A DNA stretch of 64,000 bases from Osedax fenrisi (taxonomy: Eukaryota > Annelida > Polychaeta > Sabellida > Siboglinidae): the NCBI GenBank assembly GCA_964019155.1, contig OZ025241.1:56437363-56501362 (forward strand), read 5' to 3'. Positions 32,938 to 64,000 of this stretch are shown here, piece by piece (position 1 is the stretch's first letter; the number at the start of each line of letters is the position of its first letter). The notes beneath the pieces were generated by a model that made no database searches, was not told the origin of the DNA, and saw only the letters and a program-made list of their open reading frames with translations. The position numbers and the translations under genes were made by a program.

Positions 32938-35900
32938 TTAATGAACGACATTGTTCAATGGGTCAACCATTATTGACTGGAGCTCCATTCTCTTGTCCAA
33001 GTTACTGTCAATCTCACCAATTATAGCTCTACAAAGGAACAATTCATTAGTAGTGAATTCAAACTATATAATTAATATATATATATATATATATATATGT
33101 ATTATAGTGATAATCAACATAAATACATAGTTAGATGATAATATAACATTAATATTTATATCTATCCATAATATTATAGATATATAGATAGTTTATTGAA
33201 TAGATTCAACACGATGGGTAACTAGAAATAATAATGACAAAATGTATAAAGAATATTAAGAAATATAAATAAGTTGTGATTTACACACACCGAAAGTAAC
33301 TAAAATAATAATAAAGGCAATATTTGGGATGTTGAACAAAAAAGCTGAATACAATCATCAAATTACAATTATGTATTTTTGATTCTTATCACTGTATGAT
33401 ATTATTTACTTATTAATTATTTACTACCTATATATCATCAAAAATAAATAAAACATTAAATATTGTAAATTAAAATATTAAAGATCTATTATTGATAAAA
33501 GAATACAATTTATTTACAATATTATTGTACATTACTTTAAAATCATTGATCATTTTGTGTAATCAATTTTATTTAATAATTTATAATATAAATGAGTAAA
33601 ACGATATTTAAAACTCATATTATTAAAAGTAATATATATATATATATATGTATGTATATCTTATCATAGCTATTAATACATATATGGTATAAAGGTATTA
33701 TTAAAAGTAATATATATATATATATGTATGTATATCTTATCATAGATATTAATACATATATGGTATAAAGGTATTATTTATACAGGTATAAATAATTATA
33801 TTAATTTCAATCATTTTAATATGAATCTCAGTATTTTGATATTGATGAATATTAATTAACGTAAAACCCTAGAAATTCTACAATAAACCCCTACTTGTAA
33901 CATAGATATTCATTGATGCAAAGTTTTTATTTTATAATATTATATAATTATTAAAATTTATTTAATTTTCCTTCGTAATTCAACAATAATACTATAAAAT
34001 TAATTTCTCGTATTGTTCATATATTTATAAAATATATGTAGTACATAAAAGATGTAGGTATTATAGACAACACATTATATATCATTATCGGCTCACAAAG
34101 TTTTTCGTTTACATGTAAAAGATACAAAAAGGGACTACATTTCAAAACTTGTTTCACTAAGTATATTTATTAAAATAATTAAGGTTTTTTTATTTGTATA
34201 ATAATTAATCTAAGAATTGTAGATCATGTTTTTGTGTGGCATATTTATTTAGATGACCTACACAAAATTACTAAAATTCTATTTTTTAAATCTTATCAAT
34301 ACAAATAAACTTGAATAATGTTATGGATATATATTGTTGTAAACTAAAAATAAAGCATTATTACTAAATTTATTGGAATTATAGTGAACGTACTTGGTGA
34401 AAATAATTATTTTGTGTAAATCAAGTTTAAAGTTTTAAATTAATGCATAAGATTATATTTATATTTTTTTTTAAATGCTTTTTTTATCAGATTTATTTTA
34501 CGTAAAAAAACCATGTATTTAACATTTTAAAGATAATATTTAAAATTTTATAAATAAATCATAATAAAATAATACAAAAATATTTGTTTTCCATTATTCA
34601 CCTCGTGCCCTTAAGAAATACATGAATTATAAAAATGCATTTTGAACTTCTATTTATGTAATACTAATTTATTATAATATAGATGCTATATACCAGTACA
34701 AATTCCGTGTTATTGCTTACAATTTGATTTTAATTTATTTCAAAATAAAATAATGTTATTAATTGATATTATATCAACAATTATATTGGAGGGATGAAAG
34801 AAGTATGATAGAGGGAGATACAGAGATAGTACGAGATATATGAATAGTAAACATGTGATATTTACTATGTATTCTTTATTATATACAAACAATTATTTTT
34901 AATTTAAAATATCGCGGAAAATACAACTATCTTAATTTATGGCCATTAGAATTCTCTCTGAGATAAACACTAGTAGTATGGGATACTAACACATTGTCCC
35001 CTCTGATGATATATAACCCCAAGACGACCTGTTCCACGCCGGATTCTGAGTTAAAGACACGTTCGTGACTCTCATCCAGGATTAGGTTAATGGTCTGATC
35101 GAAACCTTTCATCGTACCCTGCGAGTAATGGGCAGAGGTGTACGTGATCATATTATCAACGGCTATATTATAGTTTAATAATATATAAAATAACTCCAAT
35201 ATCGAACAATTCAATTGTAAAAACGGTGTTGATAGAATTAACTGAAAACAATTAGATGTAATAGGTGACATAATATAGACAAAGATTTTGCGAAGCAAAG
35301 ATATAACACTCCCTATGCATACAACGTAATTTAGTAATATCCCCTGCCTGTGCTAGCAGTATTATCAAAATCACTGAAATAGATATAGGTTCGGCTCTGT
35401 TTTCATTGCTCTATTAAATTACATGCAAAATAAATTAGCTTTTACTTACTAAATATATAATTATAGCATTTAAAACATACATATCATATTTGTTTGTTAT
35501 ATTAGTAATGAACACTTAGTTTTCATCATATAAATATTAATTTAAAGCATATTATTTAATATTTTAAAAGTGTATAGTTAAATACGAATTTACACTATAA
35601 ACAACACATAGTTCCTTAAAGTAACCCACTATAGGTGGCACTGGGGTATTTTATATACAAATTCGAATTACACGATTTCGCGCAAGTGTTATATCTTTCC
35701 TTCGGAAAATCTTTGGTATAGGTGTATTATCATTACATATATGTAATGATAATATATAATATTATACATATATATTATATTTCCATATAACATACTAATT
35801 ATTTAAATTATATATTGGTAAAATTTGTATTATGTATTTATTAAGAAAACTTTATTTAATAATGACATTAATAATTTGTATATATATAATAATCATAAAT

Positions 35901-38881
35901 TTATATTATATATATAAATAGATATTACCATATGAGTGTTTAATAAACACTTTTATCTCAAATATGTAAAATATATAATAGAATTTATATGTAAAATATT
36001 AAGTATTTTTTCTGCATATGTAATTTGATATTGGGTGGTTTCGATATATTCATAATATAGATTATTCCAATAATTTATTATATTTTAATTTATATTGATA
36101 TTTCAGTATAAGAAAGGCACAATAATATATCTCATTAAACAACATATTTATTATTAAATATATATTAATATTTAATAAATAGGATACATATTATTGAATA
36201 AAATATGAATTTTGATTACAATTATGTATATATTTCAATTATTTCACTATTAAATTAATTTCATTAAAACCATTGAGTTTTGCAAAAAAAACACTCTTAC
36301 CTAAATATATCCAATTTCAATTAACTATATTATATAACCATAACTGCCTGTGTGGCTAAGGCGTCAGACACATAAGCAGTAGGACATGAATAGGAGCCTC
36401 GTCCGGACCATTAAAATAATTCTTAAAATAATATTTAGAAGTGATCTTATATAATTGTGTATAAATAAATGATCAGCTCACATTAAAACCATGGATTTCT
36501 TAACATGGAGCGGCTTAGAAGTAATATTGGAGCCATTTAGTTATAAGTTAAAACATCATCTAAGTTCCTGAATGGGAAAGGACTCAACAAAAATAACAAT
36601 ACAAATAATTACTAACAATAATTACTCTGCCATCTGATGTTATAACATTTACCAGATCTTCATACAAAGTTAATCGAAAATATCATGTAAATATATATTA
36701 ATTTATTATATAATATGTAATTTTATAATATGAAGATATATATAAATTTATGATATCATAACAAATTATCAATATATAGATATTTTAATAAATAATGAAA
36801 TACATATTTTTTTAGTTTTATTATAATTAAAAATTGAACACACAAACTAGATAAAGAGAATCTATTTAACAGCGATATTAAATTTAATAACAAATTAAAC
36901 ATTATATTGACCGATACAACTAAGCAAATAAGTATATATATGAAATATATAATAAATGTGTAATATATTATATAATGTTGTAATTAACTATATAGTTTTG
37001 TATACTATACAATTTATTTTATGTCTTACAATAGTGACTATTTTATCGAATGTGCATGCGTAATACATGTAATACACAAATACATACATATAGTATGTTA
37101 TATATAATTTTAATAAAATTATAGATATTATTTTCTTTGAATATTGTGAATATTATCATATAACTTTGATTTATAAATGCTTCTTTATATTATTATACAA
37201 TAAATTATTATACTAATGTTAGATTAAATTCAAAATTTGTATTCATTTAAAATAATACCATGGATTGAAACACACTAGTAGTGTGTAACAAAATCCTATA
37301 TATTAGTATTTTTATACATATATGTAGGGTTAATGGTTTTTTCGTAAAAACCAAAAAGGCCGGTTTTTAGGTTTATTCAATAAAAACAAGTACAAATTAT
37401 AATTCCTTCATAACAAAAAAACTAAATTATATAATTTAATTATAATCGCAGAATCTATTATTTTTGATTGATATTCATTTTACGAGTATATTATATATAT
37501 ATATAAAAAGATTCATAGATAAAAATACATGGTAGTATACATGGTTGTGGTCAAATACACTATAAATACAAATACATGATTCCACTTAAGTGATTTTATC
37601 GTATTGCATCATATTCTAGAAGTAAAACATTTTAATTTGATACAAAAACAATACAGAAACTTGTTTTTAAATCAATGATTTCAATATGATTATATTAAAT
37701 TCATAATATAATCTAATAAATATATTATTTGGAATGTCGAATTAAATAATATAAAAGAACATCGTTCAATTCAAATGTAATTTATAAATAATTGTTATGT
37801 TTTAATAAAATATTAATATAGAAAATTTCTATTAGAAATACAAAATTAAAGGATTATGGTCAAAAGCTTCGCGAATTGAACGCCCGCAAACTTGTTTATT
37901 CGAATTAGTGATTTTATAATAGCTTATGATTGGCCATTATAATTAGCGTATGTCTATTTATAGACTATCATACATTCAACGGCTTATCATTACCATATAT
38001 TTATATATGTGTGTGTGTTGTATAGGCTCACTCGGGATGTAATGCAGCTAAAAAAACCTAGCAATATTAAAACTAAACCCAACCAAACCAAACCAAACCA
38101 AACAAGCGAAAATAACTAAAACTAAAAATATTAATGTTTGTACACACAATCATACGCTATTATAAATTCACTAATTCAAATAAACAATTTTGCGGGCGTT
38201 CAAATCGCGCATCAATCCTGAAGCTTTTGACCATGTACCAAATTAAAAATATGAATTTATTTTATTTCACAAATAAATAAATATCTTGATATATTTGCTT
38301 CAAAGATTGAAATCATTGAAATATAATTAAATATACAACTGAAAACTATCTAGTTAGGAGTACAAAATGTAACCATTGCAGAGATAGCAGGCGGTATTCT
38401 AAAACTATTTATATATTTTTTAAATACTATAATTTATATTATAATAAAATATATTACTAAACTAAAATTCTTATAAATAATATTATAATACTATTTCATA
38501 AAAGTAACGTTATGTTAATAAATTAGCTAGAAATAATTTAATTAATAATTTATATTTCTCAAAAAATAATATTAATTAAATAATATAATTAATCATTAAT
38601 TTAATATATTACGTTTATTGAATATTTTAATTATTATATTAATATGTATTTATATATTGACATAAACTATAACTATAACACTATGAATATATATAAAATG
38701 TATTATTTAAATTTGTTTTTTAATTTACTAGAATTATTAATACATTTTATTATCGTTATATTATTTAAAAATAATTGATAAAAAAAATAATAAAAATGAT
38801 ACTATTTTATTAAATTAAAGTATACATTTGTAGAGTATATTAAAGGATACGACCCACGTATGATTCAAGAGAAGTAGCCAT
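32938..38881 (-). CDS. LSM8: U6 snRNA-associated Sm-like protein LSM8, 4 exons, complete
   Basis: LSM8 is the subunit that makes the Lsm2-8 heptamer nuclear and lets it bind the 3' oligo(U) of U6 snRNA. Exons on the minus strand: 38881-38851 (MATSLESYVG), 36657-36617 (LVNVITSDGRVII), 35118-34991 (GTMKGFDQTINLILDESHER, ending GLYIIRGDN), 33028-32938 (AIIGEIDSNLDKRMELQSIM, ending VDPLNNVVH, stop TAA). Phases agree across all three introns and the product is exactly 96 residues, the length of the human protein, aligning without gaps. Sm1 (VIIGTMKGFDQTINLIL) and Sm2 (IRGDNVAIIGEID) motifs are intact. The gene spans nearly 6 kb for 291 coding bases. Intron 1 holds a long-arm MITE and intron 2 a second MITE and a SINE. 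The gene is convergent with CLPB. Exon 1 is only 31 bases, but its phase and alignment support it. Confidence 0.95.
35280..35715. mobile_element. MITE-like element with palindromic ends, in LSM8 intron 2
   Basis: Left end CAAAGATTTTGCGAAGCAAA GATATAACACT; the right end, read in reverse complement, is CAAAGATTTTCCGAAGGAAA GATATAACACTTG. Each end is itself a near-palindrome. The interior is AT-rich without an ORF. Related ends occur at 63121 and 63971, and weakly at 51066. Confidence 0.62.
36343..36600 (+). mobile_element. tRNA-derived SINE, diverged, in LSM8 intron 2
   Basis: The head has lost part of the A box (GTGTGGCTAAGGCGTCAGAC) and the B box is damaged (GAATAGGAGCC). The tail is recognisable but has deletions (CTGAATGGGAAAGGACTC). 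It ends 17 bases from LSM8 exon 2. Confidence 0.85.
37857..38233. mobile_element. MITE with long (~75 bp) terminal inverted repeats, in LSM8 intron 1
   Basis: Left arm TGGTCAAAAGCTTCGCGAAT ... GAACGCCCGCAAACTTGTTT ATTCGAATTAGTGATTTTAT AATAGCTTATGATTG; the right arm is its reverse complement with few differences (TTTGCGGGCGTTCAAATCGC ... GAAGCTTTTGACCA). Total about 377 bp without an ORF; the centre has GT repeats and an (ACCAA)n run. Confidence 0.75.
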
Positions 38882-39818
38882 TATAAATAACTACAAATAA
38901 TATTTAAATAAAATATATATATTTTATTATAACAAATAATTCAAATATTTAATAAACAACATATATTAAACCAATCACATGTCGATCACTATAAAACTAT
39001 ATAGAATATTAGAGTTTATCCTAAAATAATAAAACTTATTCAATATTCTTAAAAATAGGGCGACTAAACTCAATTTTACATATATATTTATATGTAAAAG
39101 TAGATAATTTATCTTAATTCATATTTATTTTAAATACAAATATGTATATATATATATATATATATAATTATCTAATATGGGATCTAAACCATACTCTATT
39201 CATATGCAAAATAGCGATTATATTTAAAGTAAAATTATAAAATAATTAATAAAATTATATATATTTTTTTCTAATTGCGAAAAATCATATATAGTATATA
39301 TAGGATTTTTCGTAATTTGGAAAATATATATATATAAATTTACTTTTTTTTATTTTATTTACTTTTATATTATATATTATTATATATATATATTACTATT
39401 AACATATACGTAATTATTACTGTAATATGAATGGCCCATATTTGTTTTTATAAGCAGTAGATGTTTTTATAGATGTTAATATAAAATGTAAACTATATAT
39501 ATGATATATATATATATATTATATCCTAGGCTAGATAGTAAAGTAGGATATCAACAATTATATATATATATGTTTTCAGTGAATAATTTTCACCATAAAT
39601 AAATTAAATGAAATATTATTATTTAACTTGACATACTACATTAATATATAAATTACTGTGTTAAAACAAAACGGTGATTATACATATTGAATGGTTCACA
39701 TTTATTATGATTTTAATAGAGATAATCTAATAAATCGATTTATTAATTATTCATATATTAAAATATAAAATAAATTAATTCTAAAATAACTACTAGTAGG
39801 TATAGTAATTGTCATGTA

Positions 39819-39919
<101 letters not shown>

Positions 39920-41210
39920 AGTATAAGGTTATACTTATTCATATATTTAATATTTGATTACACTACTATTATCATTATGCATTAATAGAGTATTATAATT
40001 AATTATAATTAAATTAATAGAGTATTATAAAATATAAAAACAGTACATATAAGAGAAATTGAAATAAAAATGTCATATTAATATTAACAAAATGAAGTAT
40101 TCAATTTATGTAAAGTTGTGAAATCTAGTTTCATGATATTTCGATACCTTCATTAGACAAACATAGAATTTTTATATTATATTTTTATTTTTTTAAGTTA
40201 ATTGTAAAATGTTTTACATTCTTTATATTTTTACTTTCTCATTATTCTTTCTTTATTTCAATAACATATGTTATTGTTAGAAAATATTTAAACTTTTTTA
40301 CTTAACTAATTATATATTTAAATAATCAATCCAAATTAATATGGTTTAATAATTAGTGTACTCAAAATAATATATTAATAATTGTTACATTTATGTAGAT
40401 AAAATATATATCAAGCCCTCTTAGAGTACTAAAATGAAAGCCGACTATTAATATATTAAAATACAATAATCATATAATTTGATGTGTTATTTAAAATGTT
40501 AACAATATGTGATATTCTCGCTATTCGGAAATAGTGTTTTTCAAATTATATTTGATAAATATTGTTGATTACATGTGAACAATAAAGATATAAAAAAATA
40601 CACCTACAGATGGGAAGAAGATCAAAGCATATATAGAACTACATTATTTATATTGACATATTGACTACCTACATAATAGAGAAACAGAATTTACAGGCAT
40701 CTATATATATATATTCCGATATACTCAAAATCATAAGATATATTTAGAAATTTAGATTATTACAAATATATACAAAATTATAAACATTAATAAGTTTATT
40801 TATAAGTTTTAATATTAGATTGATGTTAATATGATGAAAATTAATTATATTAAAAAAATAATGGTATCTATTGATATAATTGAGTGAAGCTATATTAATC
40901 TAGAACTTATAATATATATATATATATAGATAGATATCTTCGGTAGAGTGTCGGATGTTTATTATAAGTTATTCAGACATTCTGTATAAAACATTTATAT
41001 GTTTCATGTATATTTAATAATTAATAGATTTTGTATATATGTTTATGCATATCGTGATATTTGTATATGTAATGTATGACATTATTATGTGAACCATTTG
41101 AAATTCGTAAAGAAACATCCGGCATTACTTCGATATAGTTACACAAATGAATGCATGGGTATTACGTATCGAAGCGGCAATAATGAACGCGAGGTATGTG
41201 TATAAAAATA

Positions 41211-41216
41211 TTTATT
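41211..41216 (-). promoter_or_regulatory. PHF12 polyadenylation signal AATAAA
   Basis: TTTATT on the plus strand, 28 bases past the PHF12 stop, which implies a very short 3' UTR. Confidence 0.5.
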
Positions 41217-41243
41217 AAGTATGATGATGATGATGATGTGAAG

Positions 41244-62073
<20,830 letters not shown>

Positions 62074-63224
62074 TTTGACAGTTATTAAAAATAGTAGAGC
62101 TTATATTGTATATTTATAATCAACTTATTATTCTAATAATTTTTTTGAATTGAACAACATATATGAAATTATGCAAGAGTAAAATAACTATATATATAAA
62201 AATATGTAGTTATAAAAAGACCTTAAATAAAATATATACTATTTTAAATTATAAATTGATATAAAATATTTATATTTTATTTTATTTTTTGATATTGACA
62301 TGCGTATTTAGTATAACTTTACTTATTCAATTTGATGTAATTCGTAAAACATATCAATTATATAATTATTATGTATTACATAATTTTTTAGAATTATAAA
62401 TATAACTTATTTTCGTTTATATATATAATATTTATACTTAATTAACACTAATTAAAATAAATATTATTATAATATAAATACTATCTTTTTCTTCTAATTT
62501 AAATATACACTAAAAATTGATACCATCATATTTGGAATGTATATTGGAACTATATATTCAGGTGACTAAATTCAATCATGCCCTCCTTTAGCTAAACGAG
62601 GCCTTTCTTCAACTTATAACCTCGAAGTTACAGGAGGTCTTGATGATACAAATATTAAATTCAAGAAATCTTATATTGTAGATAATCTAAGAACATATAA
62701 ATCTTATAATTTATAATAGATATATAATATGAATATTATCCAAATATAAACTCCTACACTAAATAGACAAATTATTAATATCCATGTTATATTCTTCGTG
62801 AGATTGTATTGTTAATTATGAAGCCTAAATATGCGAAGCATAACTATATAACGTATTTGGTTACAGGGCTACTAAATGTTTAATTATAGATTCAAGATTA
62901 GATTTAACATGATTTTAGATCAAATCTATTTTTTATTTTGTACTAAAATATCAATATTATCAATCGTTATATATGAACAATTAGGTTTATTTAATCCTTC
63001 CATTTAACAGAGGGTCAAGTAATGTTTAACGTTAGTATTCATATAACTAAATATAATATAGATAATGTGTAATTAAAATGTTAATTGTTAAAATTAATGT
63101 AATTCATATTATTCATTAATGCAAAGATTTTGCGAAGCATCTTCGGAAAATCTTTGATTAATGTATGGTGTATTACATTTATTTATTTGTAACTTATTAA
63201 GTAATTTATGTATATAATAAGTTA

Positions 63225-63256
<32 letters not shown>

Positions 63257-63280
63257 GTATAAATATTATATTACAAATTT
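62074..63280. other. Upstream region of PHF12
   Basis: AT-rich. A short open stretch on the plus strand at about 62573-62715 (CPPLAKRGLSSTYNLEVTGG) looks protein-like but has no start, acceptor or recognised family. Confidence 0.45.
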
Positions 63281-63340
63281 CTTTGTGGCTCAGTTGGCTA
63301 AGGCATCAGACACACAATAATTAGGATTGGCCCCGGGGCC
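63281..63340 (+). mobile_element. SINE tRNA-like head only
   Basis: CTTTGTGGCTCAGTTGGCTA AGGCATCAGACACACAATAA matches the A-box half of the SINE head. The B box is replaced by an unrelated GC-rich stretch and no tail follows. Not a functional tRNA gene. Confidence 0.65.
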
Positions 63341-63970
63341 CGGGTGCATCACAGGGTGATTAAAAGTGTGAGGGATATCTCAGACTCATGAATTATTAAC
63401 ATACAATTTCTAAGAAGATAAATCGAATGATAACTAGTTATCTATATATGACTATATCTCAACTATAAGGCTATATCGAATGATAACTAGTTATCTATAT
63501 ATATATAGATATCTAGTCGAATAATATCTATAAGATTAAGGTAAACCCATGAACATAACCATTATCCAATTATAAGTTCATACAATAACACATACTGACG
63601 AAGAAATAGAAGTTTTCTAAAAAGCCGGCTAAAAAGGACTTATTAATAATACAAGGAAACTATAACGTCAATGTTGGGAAACATGCACAACGGAATAGGT
63701 GTGTTGGACTCAGGCCTGTAGCCACGGGGAGGGCTGTGGGGGATAATCCCCTAAACCTTGTTTCACATTAAGTTTTTTTCATATAGTATTTACTAGATAT
63801 TCAATTATATTTATATTTTTATTTTATAATTTTATTTATATTATATTTATGTATTTTAGTCATAGACATTATAGTGAAGATCCAATTCAGTATTTATGGT
63901 TTTATAAAATATTTTCTAAAAGTATGGTTAATATTAATAATTTAATTGTAATTAATTAATAGTTACCCCA
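63341..63970. other. Right-edge gap, repeat-like GC-rich patches
   Basis: GGATTGGCCCCGGGGCCCGG at 63324-63343 and GTAGCCACGGGGAGGGCTGT GGGGG near 63718 resemble repeat ends rather than genes. An exact tandem of TCGAATGATAACTAGTTATC occurs at 63422 and 63476. Confidence 0.45.
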
Positions 63971-64000
63971 AAGATTTTCCGAAGGAAAGATATAACACTT
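63971..64000. mobile_element. End of the same palindromic-end element, running off the window
   Basis: AAAGATTTTCCGAAGGAAAG followed by ATATAACACTT matches the right end of the 35280-35715 element. A related palindrome at 63120-63158 (AAAGATTTTGCGAAGCATCT then TCGGAAAATCTTTG) may be two ends fused head to head. Confidence 0.55.

Overview
This is nuclear DNA from an invertebrate animal. It is strongly AT-rich, with spliceosomal GT-AG genes whose short, GC-richer exons stand out from AT-rich introns. The introns and gaps are full of (TA)n microsatellites, tRNA-derived SINEs, non-LTR retrotransposon pieces and small inverted-repeat elements. I cannot name the species from sequence alone. CLPB, absent from some invertebrate lineages, and PHF12 both point to Metazoa.

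Five protein-coding genes can be read by joining exons by hand (phases checked); most long single-frame ORFs in the window are not genes. (1) 1208-1488 (+): last exon of an unidentified single-pass membrane protein, the rest lying left of the window. (2) 11711-12655 (-): BANF1/BAF, two coding exons found, the third not found. (3) 17965-31984 (+): CLPB (Skd3), the mitochondrial ankyrin-AAA+ disaggregase; 16 exons, 612 codons plus stop. (4) 32938-38881 (-): LSM8, 4 exons, 96 residues, tail-to-tail with CLPB. (5) 41244-62073 (-): PHF12 (Pf1), 17 exons, 813 residues, with two PHD fingers, an AT-hook-like motif and an FHA domain. LSM8 lies just downstream of PHF12 on the same strand. These are housekeeping functions (nuclear envelope/chromatin, mitochondrial proteostasis, U6 snRNP, Sin3-type repression) with no evident shared pathway.

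The repeats fall into families. At least nine copies of one tRNA-headed SINE share the same 3' tail. LINE remnants of three kinds occur; in CLPB intron 1 an uninterrupted RT ORF has inserted into an older, opposite-strand RTE-like LINE and split it. There are several MITE-like elements: one with GTGTCCGTATT motifs at 250-1155 and 4595-4977, one at 37857-38233 with long arms, one at 35280-35715, and one in the BANF1 intron. Minisatellites include a 19-bp array at 4225-4520 and a (CTA)n block of about 0.7 kb touching a PHF12 splice donor.

The most unusual pattern is how often repeats meet splice sites. C-rich arrays lie directly upstream of several acceptors, C-rich on the transcribed-sense strand in genes of both orientations. 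Three PHF12 splice sites are duplicated locally. I found no new multi-gene system, CRISPR array or intact DNA transposase gene. All homology statements rest on recognition, not on searches.
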